Shown here one piece after another: positions 1 through 5,582 of a stretch of 5,582 nt of DNA (its first letter is position 1; each line of letters begins with the position of its first letter). A program made the translations under genes and the position numbers. Origin of the DNA: Acidobacteriota bacterium. GTDB taxonomy: Bacteria > Acidobacteriota > Terriglobia > 20CM-2-55-15. The stretch is taken from positions 1 to 5,582 of the forward strand of contig QHXD01000291.1 of assembly GCA_003223895.1 (NCBI GenBank), given 5' to 3'. The notes beneath the pieces were generated by a model. That model was not told the DNA's origin and did not search any database. It saw only the letters and a program-made list of their open reading frames with translations.

Positions 1-3
1 ACT

Positions 4-147
4 GATCACTGATGGCCACTGCCCAATGACTAATGAACTTCAGGATTGAGAAATCGGATTTCTCAACTGACTGTTGATCAATTCAGAAATCCGATCATTT
101 TTCAATCCTCAAGTTCATTAGTCATTGGGCAGTGGCCATCAGTGATC
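4..147. repeat. Long imperfect inverted repeat (giant hairpin) upstream of the quinoprotein gene
   Basis: Positions 4-40 are a perfect 37-bp reverse complement of 111-147. After one C/C mismatch (41/110), pairing resumes between 42-49 and 102-109, then a G-T pair (50/101), two A-T pairs, a 3-nt bulge (96-98) and an 11-bp stem (53-63 with 85-95). The loop is 64-84. The outer arm is built of short degenerate units around the core ACTGATnnCCACTGCCCAATGA, which gives it a simple-repeat look. The whole forms a nearly continuous stem of about 58 bp. There is no coding potential. It could be a miniature inverted-repeat element, a pair of oppositely inserted intergenic repeats, or a bidirectional transcription barrier. 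There is no T-tract, so it is not a classical terminator. The structure is directly visible; its role is unknown. Confidence 0.9.
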
Positions 148-207
148 TGAAATCGCGGCTAATAACCGGCTTTCCCCAATTTTTTGATAGTATTTCCGTC
201 CGCAACG

Positions 208-221
208 AAGGAGATACTCCT
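208..221 (+). promoter_or_regulatory. Shine-Dalgarno site of the quinoprotein gene, within a small hairpin
   Basis: AAGGAG at 208-213 lies 10 nt before the ATG at 224 and fixes that start. The same bases form half of a perfect 5-bp hairpin, AGGAG (209-213) with CTCCT (217-221) around the loop ATA. When folded, the ribosome site would be paired. The rest of the leader (148-207) contains no convincing -35/-10 pair; TAGTAT at 188-193 is the only weak -10-like match. Confidence 0.7.
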
Positions 222-223
222 GT

Positions 224-2137
224 ATGCATGTTCGCACCGCCATCATTATTTTGCTCGCAGCCGCAACGCTATCCGGACAGTCCAGAGGCGACTGGCCGAT
301 GTTCGGCCACGACTACGCCAGTACACGCTATTCGCCACTCACGCAGATCACCACGAAGAACGTCGGCAATTTGAAACAGGCCTGGATCTACCACTTTCGA
401 ACCGACGAAGAACGAAAGAGCGCGGCAGGGGGCGGCCTTGGAGGTTACTCCGAGGTAACGCCCATCGTGGTGAACGGGGTGATGTACTTATCGGCGAATA
501 CCCGTGTGGTTGCCCTCGAACCGGAAACGGGAAAAGAAATCTGGACTTTCCCGGTGAAGGATGGAAGAGCGTCCAATCGCGGCGTTACTTACTGGCCAGG
601 CGAAACCAACATTCCGGCTCGCATTTTTTTTACAATCGGCAAGAGGCTGATCGCCCTGAATGCCACGACGGGTGAGTCCGTACTGGGCTTTGGCACGAAC
701 GGCGAGGTTGACATGGTGGTGCCGTACAACTCGCCTCCGACTGTGTACAAGAATCTTCTGATCATGGGCGCCAACGTACCGGAGCAACCCGCGGAGGGAC
801 AGCCAGGAGATACTCGCGCGTACGATGCGCGGACTGGTGCGAAGGTTTGGGAATTCCACTCGGTGCCGCGCGCGGGCGAAGCCGGTAATGATACCTGGCC
901 GCCCAATGGATGGCAGAATCGCACCGGCGCGAACCATTGGGGCTTTTACATGACCATCGATACCGAGCGCGGCATCCTTTATACAAACTACGGCAGCCCG
1001 GCCAGCGATTACTACGGATTCGATCGCCAGGGTAACAACCTGTTCGGAAATTCAGTCGTCGCGCTCGACGCAATGACGGGCAAGCTCAAGTGGTATTTCC
1101 AAACCGTGCATCACGACTTGTGGGATATGGATCTGCCTCCGGCGCCGATTCTGCTCGATGTGACGGTCAAAGGTAAGAAAATTCCCGCCCTGGCACAGAC
1201 AGGAAAACTCGGACTGGTGTTCATTCTCAATCGGGTCACCGGTGAGCCTGTTTTTGGTGTCGAAGAAAGGCCTGTTGCGCAGACCGACGTTCCCGGCGAA
1301 TGGACTTCGCCTACCCAACCATTCCCGGTGAAACCGCTTCCGCTCGGCAAGCACGACTACAAGCCGGAAGACCTGATTACTGCGGCCGACACCACCGAGG
1401 CACACGCAAAAGCCTGCCGCGATCTGGTCGAAAAAAGTGGTGGGAACCTCATCAACAAGGGACAGTACACGCCGTGGGCTTATCGAGCGCCCGGTGCGCC
1501 GCCGAGGTCGACTATCAGCTTCCCTGGAGATATCGGCGGCACTGACTGGGGTGGAATGTCCGCCGATCCGAAGTTGGGATATCTTTTCGTGAACACTTCG
1601 AACTACGGAAGTCTTGGATGGATCGAGAAGAGACTGGAGGGATCGCGCGTGCCCTACGATCGCGCCAGCGTATGGGGAAATCCGGTCGCGTCGAAGTTCT
1701 GGGACAGAAAGACAAACGAAAAGAATCAGCTTCTCGGCGAACAGAGCTGGCCGTGTCAAAAGCCGCCGTGGGGTCAGTTCACTGCAATCAATGCAAACAC
1801 CGGCGACGTCGCGTGGCAGATAACGCTCGGCGTAACGGACGAGCTTCCGGAAGGAAAGAGAAATACCGGACGGGTGAACGTGGGCGGCTCCATTGCAACA
1901 GCCGGAGGGCTGGTGTTCATCGGCGCGACAAATGACAGGCGCTTTCGCGCCTTCGATTCCAGGACCGGCAAGCAACTCTGGGAGACGAAGCTGGAATACA
2001 GCGCGATCTCCGTACCGATGACATACCAGGCCAGGAACGGTAAACAGTACGTCGCGATCACCTCGTCCGGCGGCGCCGGTATCACCGATCCAAATCCGAA
2101 CAATACGGAATCGCTGTACGTGTTTGCATTGCCGTAA
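224..2137 (+). CDS. Secreted PQQ-dependent dehydrogenase (quinoprotein glucose/alcohol dehydrogenase type)
   Basis: 637-residue quinoprotein expected to oxidise an alcohol or sugar in the periplasm, using pyrroloquinoline quinone and a metal ion and passing electrons to the respiratory chain. The N-terminus has a short basic stretch, then a hydrophobic run (residues 5-17), which looks like a signal peptide cleaved near 18-22. The beta-propeller is marked by repeated tryptophan-docking motifs of the form A-x-D/N-x-x-T-G-x-x-x-W near residues 97-107, 144-154, 199-209, 280-290, 521-531 and 576-586. The block QTVHHDLWDMDLP (293-305) matches membrane glucose dehydrogenase as I remember it. By that alignment W239, D301 and K328 correspond to E. 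coli Gcd W404, D466 (catalytic base) and K493. PCQKPPWG (510-517) is also family-typical. Unlike Gcd (about 796 aa) it lacks the N-terminal membrane domain, and it has no CxxCH haem motif; its only cysteines are C398 and C511. It is therefore probably soluble and haem-free. The substrate cannot be told. The start is supported by a strong Shine-Dalgarno site. Confidence 0.93.
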   Translation: MHVRTAIIILLAAATLSGQSRGDWPMFGHDYASTRYSPLTQITTKNVGNLKQAWIYHFRTDEERKSAAGGGLGGYSEVTPIVVNGVMYLSANTRVVALEPETGKEIWTFPVKDGRASNRGVTYWPGETNIPARIFFTIGKRLIALNATTGESVLGFGTNGEVDMVVPYNSPPTVYKNLLIMGANVPEQPAEGQPGDTRAYDARTGAKVWEFHSVPRAGEAGNDTWPPNGWQNRTGANHWGFYMTIDTERGILYTNYGSPASDYYGFDRQGNNLFGNSVVALDAMTGKLKWYFQTVHHDLWDMDLPPAPILLDVTVKGKKIPALAQTGKLGLVFILNRVTGEPVFGVEERPVAQTDVPGEWTSPTQPFPVKPLPLGKHDYKPEDLITAADTTEAHAKACRDLVEKSGGNLINKGQYTPWAYRAPGAPPRSTISFPGDIGGTDWGGMSADPKLGYLFVNTSNYGSLGWIEKRLEGSRVPYDRASVWGNPVASKFWDRKTNEKNQLLGEQSWPCQKPPWGQFTAINANTGDVAWQITLGVTDELPEGKRNTGRVNVGGSIATAGGLVFIGATNDRRFRAFDSRTGKQLWETKLEYSAISVPMTYQARNGKQYVAITSSGGAGITDPNPNNTESLYVFALP

Positions 2138-2174
2138 CTGTTAAGAGTCTTCTATGAAATGGGAAATGCGCGGG

Positions 2175-2360
2175 TTCCCCTCCTTGAAAAGGAGGGGTGG
2201 CTGCGCCATTAAGAAAAAGAATTCCTTCCGAGATGGCGCAGACGGGGTGGTCGCTCACACGAAATGTTCGCCGAACTGACCACCCCGGCCGCGCCCTTTC
2301 AAAGGAGGCTTCGCAGCTTTTATTGATGGCGCGTCCACCCCTCCTGTACCAGGAGGGGAA
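2175..2360. repeat. Structured intergenic repeat element, copy A (186 bp, terminal inverted repeats)
   Basis: The 35-bp ends 2175-2209 and 2326-2360 are imperfect inverted repeats. Each end itself contains a perfect 9-bp hairpin of the CCCCTCCTT/AAGGAGGGG kind (2177-2197 with loop GAA; 2338-2358 with loop TAC). Internally, CTGCGCCAT (2201-2209) pairs perfectly with ATGGCGCAG (2233-2241). GGGGTGGTC (2244-2252) pairs with GACCACCCC (2278-2286). CGCGCC (2290-2295) can pair with GGCGCG (2328-2333). The unit fills most of the 255-bp gap between the quinoprotein stop and the first reductase, leaving 32 bp before that gene's ATG. A second copy in the same orientation lies at 4562-4768. There is no transposase. 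The layout fits a REP/BIME-like or MITE-like element. The first hairpin might also help end transcription of the quinoprotein gene, but it lacks a T-tract. Confidence 0.9.
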
Positions 2361-2392
2361 TACGCTTTTCCTGATACGTTGTTGTCACGACT

Positions 2393-3451
2393 ATGCAGAG
2401 TTTCATCTATGACGTGCCGGGGGCGCGAGTCCTTTTCGGCGTTGGAACCTCGGAGCGGCTCGGCGAGGAACTACAGCGGCTGAGTGTGCAGCGGCCTGTC
2501 TTCATATCCACGCCCGGACGCCGAAAAGACGTGGAAGAAGCGGCGCGGCGTCTTCCAAACATGATTGCGGCTGTGCATGCCGAAGCTGTCATGCACGTCC
2601 CGATTGAAACGATAAGCGCCGCAAAGGAGGTGGCCCAGAAGCACGCAGCCGATTGCATCGTCGCATTCGGTGGGAGCTCCGCCATCGATCTCAGCAAAGC
2701 AGTCGGACTCCAATGCGGAATCCCGATTGTCGCGGTCCCGACGACTTATGGTGGCTCCGAAGTAACGCCCTTCTATGGCTACACGGAAGGAGGCCTCAAG
2801 AAAGGAGAACGCGACCGGAGGATGCTGCCGAAGACTGTTCTTTACGATCCCGCCCTGACAGTCACTCTGCCGTCAAATGTGTCGGGACCATCCGGCGTGA
2901 ACGCCATCGCCCACTGCGTCGAAGGTCTTTACGCAAAGAATGCCAATCCGATCGCGACGCTCTTCGCAGCAGAAGCAATTCGGGCTCTTGCGCGATCCCT
3001 GCCGATTGTCGTCACTGAGCCCGCCAATCTCGGCGCGCGAACGGACGCGCTGTACGGAGCCTGGCTGGCGGGAGTGGTGCTCGGCAATGTTGGTATGGCC
3101 ATTCATCACAACATCAGCCATGTTCTCGGCGGTACCTTCCAGCTTCCTCATGCGAACGTTCACACCATCGTCCTGCCGCATGCCGCCGCATTCAATCGCG
3201 AAGCTGCGCCGGAGGCGATGCGTATTGCGGCCGATGCGCTGGGAGCCGAAGATGCAGCGCAGGGCATCTACGACTTGATTCTGCGCATCGGGGCGCCCGT
3301 CGCCTTGAAAGACATCGGCATGCCGCACGAAGGATTGGATCGGGCAGCGAAGCTTGTCATGGAGCATCCGTATTACAATCCACGTCCAGTCGAATATTCC
3401 GGGCTACGGCAGCTGCTCGAGAATGCATATCAGGGCGTACGCCCGGCTTAG
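2393..3451 (+). CDS. Maleylacetate reductase-like protein, copy 1 (iron-alcohol dehydrogenase superfamily)
   Basis: 352 residues, the normal length for maleylacetate reductase, which reduces maleylacetate to 3-oxoadipate with NAD(P)H in aromatic degradation. The start MQSFIYD and the following ARVLFGVG are the family's usual N-terminus. The N-terminal half is the dinucleotide-binding domain; the helical C-terminal half holds the active site. Metal-site equivalents are N170 and H174 (in GVNAIAHCVEGLY), H243 (SHVLGGTF) and H253 (LPHAN). An N in place of the iron-ADH aspartate is, as I recall, typical of this subfamily, some of which may be metal-independent. Odd: the signature normally GGGSTTGLGK reads GGSSAIDLSK (93-102), partly resembling generic iron ADHs, so cofactor use or substrate may differ. 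No Shine-Dalgarno is visible before the ATG, and a repeat element ends 32 bp upstream. It is 7 bp ahead of its paralogue and probably cotranscribed with it. The exact substrate is an inference. Confidence 0.85.
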   Translation: MQSFIYDVPGARVLFGVGTSERLGEELQRLSVQRPVFISTPGRRKDVEEAARRLPNMIAAVHAEAVMHVPIETISAAKEVAQKHAADCIVAFGGSSAIDLSKAVGLQCGIPIVAVPTTYGGSEVTPFYGYTEGGLKKGERDRRMLPKTVLYDPALTVTLPSNVSGPSGVNAIAHCVEGLYAKNANPIATLFAAEAIRALARSLPIVVTEPANLGARTDALYGAWLAGVVLGNVGMAIHHNISHVLGGTFQLPHANVHTIVLPHAAAFNREAAPEAMRIAADALGAEDAAQGIYDLILRIGAPVALKDIGMPHEGLDRAAKLVMEHPYYNPRPVEYSGLRQLLENAYQGVRPA

Positions 3452-3458
3452 GACAAAT

Positions 3459-4514
3459 ATGCGAAACTTTGTTTACGACCATCCCGCAACGCGAGTAATC
3501 TTCGGCGTCGGCGCTCTCGACCGTCTCCAGGAAGAAGTCAAGCGGCTTGGGGCCCGGCGTGCCATCGTGCTCTCGACGCCGGAACAACGCGCGGACGCAG
3601 AGGAAGCCATGCGGCGTCTCGGTGACATGGCAGCCGGTCTTTTCACCGAAGCCGTCATGCATGTTCCGATTGAAACCGCGCGCGCTGCCCGCGACATGGC
3701 GAGAGAGCTCGGGGCCGATTGTTATGTCGCCGTTGGCGGAGGCTCCACTACTGGCCTCGGCAAAGCGATTGCGCTCGAAACCGGAATGCCGATCCTGGCC
3801 GTGCCGACAACGTATGCCGGGTCCGAGATGACACCGATCTACGGCATCACCGAGGGCGGTCTCAAAAAGACGGGACGCGACCGCCGGGTGCTGCCAAGGA
3901 CAGTCCTGTACGATCCGACTCTCACCGTTTCATTGCCGGCGCATATTTCGGGGCCTTCGGGCATGAACGCGATCGCTCACTGCGTCGAGGGTCTTTATGC
4001 GGAAGACGCGAATCCGATCATGACACTTCTGGCCGCTGAGGGAGTCCGCGCCCTCACGCGCTCGCTGCCGATCGTGGTGCGGGAACCGGGAAATCTCGAA
4101 GCGCGCTCGGATGCGCTCTATGGCGCGTGGCTCGCCGGATCGGTGCTGGGGGCGGTCGGAATGGCCATCCATCACAAGCTTTGCCATGTGCTTGGCGGCA
4201 CATTCAACCTGCCTCATGCGGATACGCATACCGTAGTTCTCCCGCATGCAGTCGCGTTCAATCGCGAAGCCGCGCCGGAAGCCATGCGGATCGCGGCGGA
4301 AGCGCTCGGCGCCAAAGACGCTGCCCGCGGGATATACGACCTGATCAAGCGGATTGGCGCGCCGATCGCGCTGAAAGATATCGGAATGCCTGAGGATGGA
4401 TTGGATCGTGCCGCGAAGCTTGCGACCGAGAATCCTTATTACAATCCTCGAAAAGTGGAATACGGGGAAGTGCGAGAGTTACTCGAGAACGCCTACCGCG
4501 GAACCAGACCCTGA
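3459..4514 (+). CDS. Maleylacetate reductase, copy 2 (iron-alcohol dehydrogenase superfamily)
   Basis: 351 residues, aligning end to end without a gap to the preceding gene, about 70% identical by my hand count. It carries the canonical maleylacetate reductase cofactor signature GGGSTTGLGKA (93-103), then AVPTTYAGSEMTP (114-126) and GPSGMNAIAHCVEGLY (165-180). Active-site equivalents are N170, H174, H242 (in the CHVLGG stretch) and H253 (LPHAD). It is the more orthodox of the pair and the better candidate for true maleylacetate reductase activity (EC 1.3.1.32, forming 3-oxoadipate) in the cytosol. The reading frame stays open upstream to 3354, but the start at 3459 is preferred: it gives MRNFVYD, matches the paralogue and family N-terminus, and avoids a 98-base overlap with copy 1. 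Only a weak AGGA (3450-3453) precedes it, overlapping the upstream stop, so translation is probably coupled to copy 1. No ring-cleavage dioxygenase is nearby, so the pathway is inferred from family alone. Confidence 0.88.
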   Translation: MRNFVYDHPATRVIFGVGALDRLQEEVKRLGARRAIVLSTPEQRADAEEAMRRLGDMAAGLFTEAVMHVPIETARAARDMARELGADCYVAVGGGSTTGLGKAIALETGMPILAVPTTYAGSEMTPIYGITEGGLKKTGRDRRVLPRTVLYDPTLTVSLPAHISGPSGMNAIAHCVEGLYAEDANPIMTLLAAEGVRALTRSLPIVVREPGNLEARSDALYGAWLAGSVLGAVGMAIHHKLCHVLGGTFNLPHADTHTVVLPHAVAFNREAAPEAMRIAAEALGAKDAARGIYDLIKRIGAPIALKDIGMPEDGLDRAAKLATENPYYNPRKVEYGEVRELLENAYRGTRP

Positions 4515-4833
4515 CTGTAGCGGCGGTCGAAGCCTGTGAATGAATTACAGGTCAGGCCGCATTCCCCTCCTTTATGAAGGAGGGGTGGCCGTGCCATCAA
4601 GAAAAAGGACCCGTTCCGAAATGGCACGGCCGGGGTGGTCGGTCACAGGTCATGTTCCGGAATGCGTTTTTAAACATGGTATGTGAGCGACCACCCCGTC
4701 TGCTTCTAAGGTGGCTTCGCAGCATTTTATTGATGGCGCAGCCACCCCTCCTTCGCAAGGAGGGGAGTACATTCGGCGAATTCATTCACAGTTGCTTCCA
4801 CGAAAAACCGGCGGTCATAGACCGCCGCTACAG
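4515..4833. repeat. Outer inverted repeat enclosing element copy B, with a GC-rich palindrome
   Basis: The left arm 4515-4546 and right arm 4778-4833 are reverse complements in two blocks. CTGTAGCGGCGGTC (4515-4528) matches 4820-4833 exactly over 14 bp. GAAGC (4529-4533) plus CTGTGAATGAATT (4534-4546) match the complement of 4778-4797, with 2 extra bases on the right. The right arm alone has another 21 bases (4799-4819), which complete a perfect 8-bp hairpin, CGGCGGTC-ATA-GACCGCCG (4809-4827). The left arm therefore looks like a copy that lost half its palindrome. Together with copy B inside, this accounts for nearly all of the 342-bp gap between the reductase pair and the membrane protein gene; no gene is visible there. 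Confidence 0.85.
4562..4768. repeat. Structured intergenic repeat element, copy B (207 bp)
   Basis: Same orientation and order of parts as copy A. The terminal inverted repeats are 4562-4597 and 4733-4768. Terminal hairpins lie at 4564-4585 (loop TATG) and 4745-4765 (loop CGC). GGCCGTGCCAT (4587-4597) pairs with ATGGCACGGCC (4621-4631). CGGGGTGGTCGGTCACA (4631-4647) pairs with 4682-4698 apart from one mismatch. Unpaired stretches are also conserved between copies, for example CAAGAAAAAGGA against TAAGAAAAAGAA after the first stem, and GGCTTCGCAGC followed by TTTTATTGATGG before the right end. It lies 47 bp past the second reductase stop. No coding content. Confidence 0.9.
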
Positions 4834-4839
4834 TTGTGC

Positions 4840-4845
4840 TAGAAT
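4840..4845 (+). promoter_or_regulatory. Extended -10 promoter candidate giving a near-leaderless mRNA
   Basis: TGC-TAGAAT (4837-4845) is a good extended -10 element. Transcription would begin about 4851-4853, only about 4-6 nt before the ATG at 4857. This agrees with the absence of any Shine-Dalgarno sequence before that ATG. No clear -35 is present at the expected distance; that position falls in the GC-rich hairpin 4809-4827. Confidence 0.45.
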
Positions 4846-4856
4846 CCCGCCCCACT

Positions 4857-5582
4857 ATGAACCTCAAACAACCGATCGCCGGAATTGTCGCCACCATAAT
4901 CATCATTGCGATTGCGCTGGGATTTGTTTCATTTTTTGACTTTCCAACATTTGCAGGACCCGTCGCGTACTTCCTCCGGTGCCTCATCCCCATGCAGATC
5001 ATCGTGGCCGTTGTGTGGGGAACCAACCATCCGGATTTCGTGGCCAGGCGCCGCCAGCCTCTCAACGGCCTGTTGTTCACTCTGATAACGCTGGCGGCAG
5101 GGGTCGTCATCGCGCCGGTGTACCGGGCTGTTGCGGGGGCAGGCATCAATCCGCCGACGCCGATGCTGATGCACTGCACCATCGTCTCCGTCGTGATCAC
5201 GTTCTGGGGCGCCATCATGTGGGGCGCTTTCCCCTTCAAGCCTTTGATCAAAAACACAGTGGCCGCAGGACTGGCGCTTCTGGTTGCCTGCTACGCAGTG
5301 AACTACCTGCTGTTCCGTATCTTCTATAACTACGACTTCATGCAGGGTGCGCCGGTATACGTGCCGGCGCTGGATCCTCACGGAATGTTCAATGCTTTGA
5401 GCGCGCTCGTGTTTTATGTCACGGCGCTGGCGGGCATGTTCCTGATGCTCCACTTCGATCTGTGGCCGCTGACGAAATCTGCTTCCGTAATGAGGCAGCC
5501 CGTGCTGGGGATTGTGTGGACTGTTATTGCGCTGCTTCTTGGCGGAGCCGCCTACTACCTCGGGGTGAACGTGCTGGGCACG
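4857..5582 (+). CDS. Unrecognised multi-pass membrane protein, 3' end cut by the window
   Basis: An open frame of 242 codons runs to the last base of the window without a stop, so the C-terminus is missing. I do not recognise the family. Hydrophobic segments fall near residues 7-27, 36-55, 71-91, 104-124, 135-155, 179-199 and 215-238, giving about seven membrane spans so far. The basic loop ARRRQP (63-68) is probably cytoplasmic. Another notable loop is FYNYDFMQGAPVYVPALDPHG (156-176). H106 lies at the edge of the fourth span. There are no CxxC, Walker or transporter signatures I can name. The start ATG AAC CTC AAA gives a natural N-terminus before the first span. An in-frame GTG at 4836 would add seven residues but overlaps the -10 candidate and has no ribosome site. 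Base use matches the neighbouring genes. It is probably a separate transcription unit from the reductases, since repeats intervene. Confidence 0.82.
   Translation, partial: MNLKQPIAGIVATIIIIAIALGFVSFFDFPTFAGPVAYFLRCLIPMQIIVAVVWGTNHPDFVARRRQPLNGLLFTLITLAAGVVIAPVYRAVAGAGINPPTPMLMHCTIVSVVITFWGAIMWGAFPFKPLIKNTVAAGLALLVACYAVNYLLFRIFYNYDFMQGAPVYVPALDPHGMFNALSALVFYVTALAGMFLMLHFDLWPLTKSASVMRQPVLGIVWTVIALLLGGAAYYLGVNVLGT

Noticed and set aside
132..675. Small + strand frames starting at 132 and 184
   Set aside because: They start in the repeat or leader and run into the quinoprotein gene in another frame, with no recognisable protein features.
1415..1440. Possible cytochrome c haem site at the ACRD cysteine of the quinoprotein
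   Set aside because: There is no second cysteine and no CxxCH. The protein's only other cysteine is over 100 residues away.
1052..1975. 307-codon open frame on the - strand inside the quinoprotein gene
   Set aside because: It is fully antisense to a strongly conserved protein, is rich in arginine and low-complexity residues, has no family resemblance, and is a typical shadow in GC-rich DNA.
2197..2412. 71-codon frame across repeat copy A
   Set aside because: It lies almost entirely within the palindromic repeat; its translation reflects the repeat, not a protein family.
3354..3458. Upstream in-frame extension of the second reductase
   Set aside because: It would overlap the first reductase by 98 bases and add 35 residues with no family match. 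The ATG at 3459 gives the standard N-terminus.
4510..4556. Possible terminator after the reductase pair (CCTGACTGTA with TACAGGTCAGG)
   Set aside because: The stem is 10 bp with one bulge but has a 26-nt loop and no T-tract, and it includes the stop codon. It is too weak to call.
4562..4768. CRISPR-like or insertion-sequence reading of the repeats
   Set aside because: There are only two distant copies, no regular spacers, no cas or transposase gene, and the repeats are palindromic multi-stem units.
4727..5453. Two overlapping - strand open frames of about 175 codons opposite the membrane protein
   Set aside because: Their translations are compositionally odd (many His, Arg and Asp). The + strand frame has a clear pattern of membrane spans and a plausible start, and explains the region.

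Overview
The window reads as a stretch of bacterial chromosome with moderately high GC. The protein styles and the abundance of intergenic palindromic repeats suggest an Acidobacteriota-like soil organism, perhaps of the Solibacter/Bryobacter type. No rRNA or marker gene is present, so that placement is an inference. All recognisable genes are on the + strand.

Layout: (1) 4-147, a long imperfect inverted repeat with 37-bp perfect outer arms. (2) 224-2137, a complete secreted PQQ-dependent (quinoprotein) dehydrogenase of the glucose dehydrogenase type, with a strong Shine-Dalgarno site inside a tiny hairpin. (3) 2175-2360, copy A of a structured intergenic repeat element. (4) 2393-3451 and 3459-4514, two tandem maleylacetate reductase-like genes of the iron-alcohol dehydrogenase superfamily. 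They are 7 bp apart, align without a gap and are about 70% identical. (5) 4515-4833, copy B of the same repeat element, nested inside a second inverted repeat that carries a different GC-rich palindrome. (6) 4857 to the window end, the first 242 codons of an unrecognised multi-pass membrane protein, cut by the window edge and probably read from an almost leaderless transcript.

How the genes may work together: the quinoprotein would oxidise an alcohol or sugar in the periplasm and pass electrons to the respiratory chain. The two reductases look like a bicistronic pair for the last step of hydroxyquinol or chloroaromatic breakdown (maleylacetate to 3-oxoadipate), but no ring-cleavage dioxygenase lies in the window. 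The repeat elements separate the quinoprotein, the reductase pair and the membrane protein into three probable transcription units, so a shared pathway is not shown.

The most interesting signals are in the non-coding DNA. The two direct-orientation repeat copies bracket the duplicated reductase genes, and one internal stem is kept by two compensatory base-pair changes. That suggests selection for, or mobility of, a folded DNA or RNA. The reductase pair is also unusual: divergence is concentrated in the N-terminal cofactor-binding part, and the first copy has lost the usual glycine-rich signature.
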